Shown in pieces: positions 61,951 through 64,000 of a DNA stretch of 64,000 nt. Made by a program: the position numbers and the translations under genes. This DNA is from Actinomycetes bacterium (GTDB lineage: Bacteria > Actinomycetota > Coriobacteriia > Anaerosomatales > Anaerosomataceae), in contig JAJFTR010000037.1 of the NCBI GenBank assembly GCA_021372825.1, positions 1-64,000 on the forward strand, read 5' to 3'. Each line of letters begins with the position of its first letter. The stretch's first letter is position 1. The notes under the pieces were generated by a model that saw nothing but the letters and a program-made list of their open reading frames with translations, was not told the origin of the DNA and ran no database searches.

Positions 61951-62928
61951 CTATGTGCCTAGTCCGAGAAACGCCATGATCAGGCCGAGCAGACCGGTGG
62001 GACCTTCCTTGGGCGCGTCCTTGTCTGGTGTGGCGCCGGATGTGCCCTCATCCGGTTGTTGCGAGGCCTTCACCTGGACCCGGTAGGGCGCGTTGAACGA
62101 CCGCGCACGCCCGAAGTCGTCGCGATAGCGCACCGTGAGGACGACGTCCAGCGTCCCGGGCTCCTTGGGTGTGATCGAGACATCGATCGCCTCACTTCCG
62201 GCGGGGTCGAAAGTCCCGAGGTAGATGCTTCCTTCGCTGACAACGGCGGTGCTCGCCTCGACGCTGAGCGTCACGCCGCTCACCGCGAAACCGCCGGTGT
62301 TGGCGACCTCGAAGCTCGCGTCGAACGCCTCTCCTACGACGGCCGAGGCGGGTAGCTCGGCGGTCACGACCGCGAACGCGGGTTCGCGTTCGATGATCAC
62401 GCCGACGGTGTAAGAGACGTCTAGGCGTTGCTTTTCGTACTCGAAGGCGACGGTCACGGGGATGGCGTAGGTGCCTGGAGTGGTGCCAGGACCCGCCATC
62501 ATCTCGAAGCTCACGGACGCCGACTTCGATCCTTTGAGAGTCCCGATGTACTTCGCGTTTCCGGTGCCGAGCACGATAAGGCCCCCCGAGCCTGTCTGTG
62601 CGGCCGCATCGATGCTCCCGGGACCGCTCCCCACTGAGACGACGACGTTTTCCGCTCTGCGTGACGTCGCGTTGAAGACGTCGAGGGAAAGCGTGAACCC
62701 CGAACCGACGAGCACGCTCTTCGGGGAGGTACGGTACGAGCGCACCACCAGGACGGGAGCGGGGTTCTGCGGGGTCACGTCGACAGGCAGGAGCGCTTCA
62801 GGGGTGGCGGGTGTGGACAGGGCGGTGACGGAGGACGGCGCGGCGGATGCCGTTGCGGGACATACAAACAGGATGGCCACGGCAATCGCCACCCCGCGAC
62901 TCGCCCATGATGCTCTTGTGCGTCTCAC
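61951..62928 (-). CDS. Secreted CARDB/S-layer-like protein of the ABC unit
   Basis: A 325-residue exported protein: signal peptide at about residues 1-30 (ASRGVAIAVAILFVCPATASAAP), two or three beta-sandwich domains with the CARDB/COG1361 look (SVLVGSGFTLSLDVFNATSRRAENVVVSVGSG, AVVGEAFDASFEVANTGGFAVSGVTLSVE), then a polar linker rich in Gly, Asp and Lys and a final hydrophobic stretch (GLLGLIMAFLGLG). It overlaps the ATPase gene by 4 nt and precedes the permease by 1 nt, so it is likely an extracytoplasmic component or partner of this exporter. Confidence 0.75.
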   Translation of the reverse strand: MRRTRASWASRGVAIAVAILFVCPATASAAPSSVTALSTPATPEALLPVDVTPQNPAPVLVVRSYRTSPKSVLVGSGFTLSLDVFNATSRRAENVVVSVGSGPGSIDAAAQTGSGGLIVLGTGNAKYIGTLKGSKSASVSFEMMAGPGTTPGTYAIPVTVAFEYEKQRLDVSYTVGVIIEREPAFAVVTAELPASAVVGEAFDASFEVANTGGFAVSGVTLSVEASTAVVSEGSIYLGTFDPAGSEAIDVSITPKEPGTLDVVLTVRYRDDFGRARSFNAPYRVQVKASQQPDEGTSGATPDKDAPKEGPTGLLGLIMAFLGLGT

Positions 62929-63620
62929 AGGTTCCCTCCCTGCTCTATCTCGGTCACTGATCCGTCGAGGAGATGGACGATCCGGTGGGCGACCGATTCG
63001 GCGACCGCCCTGTCGTGTGTGGTGATCAGAAGCGTGCGGCCCTCCGCGTTCATCTCGCGCATGAGCAGGAGGATCTCATGGCCGGTGGCGGTGTCGAGGT
63101 TCCCTGTAGGCTCGTCGGCGAGAACTATCGCAGGAGAGTTGACGATCGCTCGGGCGATGGCCACGCGCTGCTGCTCTCCTCCCGAGAGCTCCGTGGGTTT
63201 GTGATCAAGGCGTTGCGAGAGCCCGACTTTGTCCAAGGCGGCGGCCGCCCTGTGCCGTCGAGTGTCCTTGTCGATCCCTGCGAACACGAGGGGAAGCTCG
63301 ACGTTGTCTTGTGCCGTCATGGTGGGGATCAGGTTGAAAGACTGGAACACGAAGCCCACACGTTCCCTGCGATAGACGGCGAGCTGTTCGTCATCCATGG
63401 AGTCCAAGCTGACGCCATCGACGAATACCGCTCCACTCGTCGGCCGGTCGAGTCCTCCTACTATGTTGAGCAGTGTGGACTTGCCCGATCCTGACGGCCC
63501 CATGACGCACACGACTTCTCCTGGGCGCATCGCCAGGTCGATGCCACGCAGCACAAGAAGCGGTTCGCCACCCATCGTGTAGCTCTTGGTGAGCCCGGTG
63601 ACCTCGACTGTGCTTGACAC
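62925..63620 (-). CDS. ABC transporter ATP-binding protein (MacB/LolD type)
   Basis: A 231-residue ATPase. Walker A GPSGSGKSTLLNIVGGLDRP, Q-loop VGFVFQSFNLIPTMTAQDNVELPL, signature LSGGEQQRVAIARAIVNSPAIVLADEPTGNLDTATG with Walker B, and the H-loop LLITTHDRAVAESVA are all intact. The closeness of LSGGEQQRVAIARA and the TGNLD segment to LolD/MacB ATPases agrees with the FtsX-type permease that follows. GAGGGGGTCGC precedes the GTG start. First gene of the four-gene minus-strand unit. Confidence 0.95.
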   Translation of the reverse strand: MSSTVEVTGLTKSYTMGGEPLLVLRGIDLAMRPGEVVCVMGPSGSGKSTLLNIVGGLDRPTSGAVFVDGVSLDSMDDEQLAVYRRERVGFVFQSFNLIPTMTAQDNVELPLVFAGIDKDTRRHRAAAALDKVGLSQRLDHKPTELSGGEQQRVAIARAIVNSPAIVLADEPTGNLDTATGHEILLLMREMNAEGRTLLITTHDRAVAESVAHRIVHLLDGSVTEIEQGGNL

Positions 63621-63641
63621 GCGACCCCCTCGACAAGTGCG

Positions 63642-63657
63642 GAGACTGCATTGTCTC
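63642..63657 (-). promoter_or_regulatory. Inverted repeat upstream of the ABC unit
   Basis: GAGAC (63642-63646) and GTCTC (63653-63657) form a perfect 5-bp inverted repeat with a 6-nt spacer, 22 nt before the ATPase start on the minus strand. Within it GACAAT on the minus strand could serve as a -10. Weak evidence. Confidence 0.3.
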
Positions 63658-63703
63658 GCAACTCATCGGAGGGTGCTACCCGCTCCTGCCGCGGCGCTGA
63701 CCG

Positions 63704-64000
63704 TCACTCCCACATCGCGCGCATACTCGCGCGGATGCTCGTGGCGGCACTGCTCATCGCGAAGGGCGCGGGCCCGGCGGCCTCGCGCGCGCCTGTCTGC
63801 ACCTCAGCGAAAAGCGGGCGGACCTCTTCGGGGATGAAGCGCGTGCGAAGTGCATAGCCGTACCTGTCGCTCGTCCCGTGCCCGCTCACGTAGTACCGCA
63901 GAGGGTGTGTCACGTACAGGTACTCCTTGGCTCGCGTGCACGCGACGTAGAACAGTCGGCGCTCTTCTTCGATCTCCTCGGTGGAGCCGGTCGCCATGTC
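63704..64000 (-). CDS. UvrD/PcrA-type helicase, C-terminal part (cut by window end)
   Basis: The last 98 or so residues of a superfamily 1 DNA helicase. EEERRLFYVACTRAKEYLYVTHP is helicase motif VI of UvrD/PcrA/RecB relatives, with the arginine that contacts the ATP gamma phosphate. The tail after it (YVSGHGTSDRYGYALRTRFIPEEVRPLFAEV) is variable and ends AMWE. The gene continues beyond the right edge of the window, so its full architecture cannot be judged. Confidence 0.85.
   Translation of the reverse strand, partial: DMATGSTEEIEEERRLFYVACTRAKEYLYVTHPLRYYVSGHGTSDRYGYALRTRFIPEEVRPLFAEVQTGAREAAGPAPFAMSSAATSIRASMRAMWE

Overview
This is a GC-rich, gene-dense chromosomal window of an actinobacterial type. 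It carries complete ilv/leu, his and trp biosynthesis clusters. Several traits point to an anaerobic, deep-branching actinobacterium (Coriobacteriia / OPB41-like): a pentahaem nitrite reductase NrfA, a PPi-type phosphofructokinase, a selenocysteine protein, short HisG with HisZ, and T-box leaders ending in intrinsic terminators. The taxonomic placement is inference from gene content, not a database match. No rRNA, tRNA, CRISPR array, insertion sequence or prophage was recognised.

Layout. 1-7.2 kb: a PadR regulator with a prefix-domain membrane protein, three small unknown or PAS-like genes, a CHAD protein, a DinB-fold protein, isocitrate dehydrogenase and an anchored beta-propeller. 7.2-8.2 kb: an AcuC-type deacetylase on the minus strand. 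8.4-23.7 kb: a T-box leader followed by ilvD-ilvB-ilvN-ilvC, a class V aminotransferase, serA, leuA-leuC-leuD-leuB, ilvE and cimA, covering branched-chain amino acid and serine synthesis. 23.8-28.5 kb: a FAH-family enzyme, a YerC/TrpR-like regulator and dnaE. 28.5-36.4 kb: hisZ-G-D-C-B-H-A-F-I-E, largely overlapping, behind a striking 36-bp imperfect palindrome. 36.4-41.4 kb: a degenerate HtpX-like membrane protein, an anchored PQQ-type propeller and the lipoprotein NrfA. 41.5-49.9 kb: a Trp T-box leader (specifier TGG) and trpE-trpGD-trpC-trpB2-trpF-trpB-trpA. 49.9-52.8 kb (minus): a selenocysteine thioredoxin-like lipoprotein, a Cys-motif protein of unknown function and a DUF2207-type membrane protein. 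53-59.9 kb: nadE, a GNAT protein, an FbaB/DhnA-type aldolase, accD-accA, PPi-phosphofructokinase and a class II aldolase. 59.9-64 kb (minus): an ABC export module (ATPase, secreted protein, MacB-like permease, Yip1-like protein) and the C-terminus of a UvrD-type helicase running off the window.

How the parts fit. CimA makes citramalate for isoleucine and LeuA makes isopropylmalate for leucine. LeuCD and LeuB can serve both routes, and IlvBN, IlvC, IlvD and IlvE finish all three branched-chain amino acids. SerA with the adjacent class V aminotransferase probably supplies serine, which is consumed by the tryptophan synthase of the trp operon. Two T-boxes connect ilv and trp expression to tRNA charging, and the his promoter palindrome plus the nearby TrpR-like gene suggest a repressor for the his genes.

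The strongest unusual observation is the gene at 52431-52817 (minus). A UGA falls exactly where a thioredoxin WCxxC motif would have its first Cys. It is followed 20 nt downstream by a perfect 7-bp hairpin with a GGUCG loop, as expected of a bacterial SECIS. Ordinary gene calling would split or truncate this gene. Other notable points are a nested 56-nt hairpin between serA and leuA, an HtpX homologue without its HExxH site, and two TrpB types in one operon.
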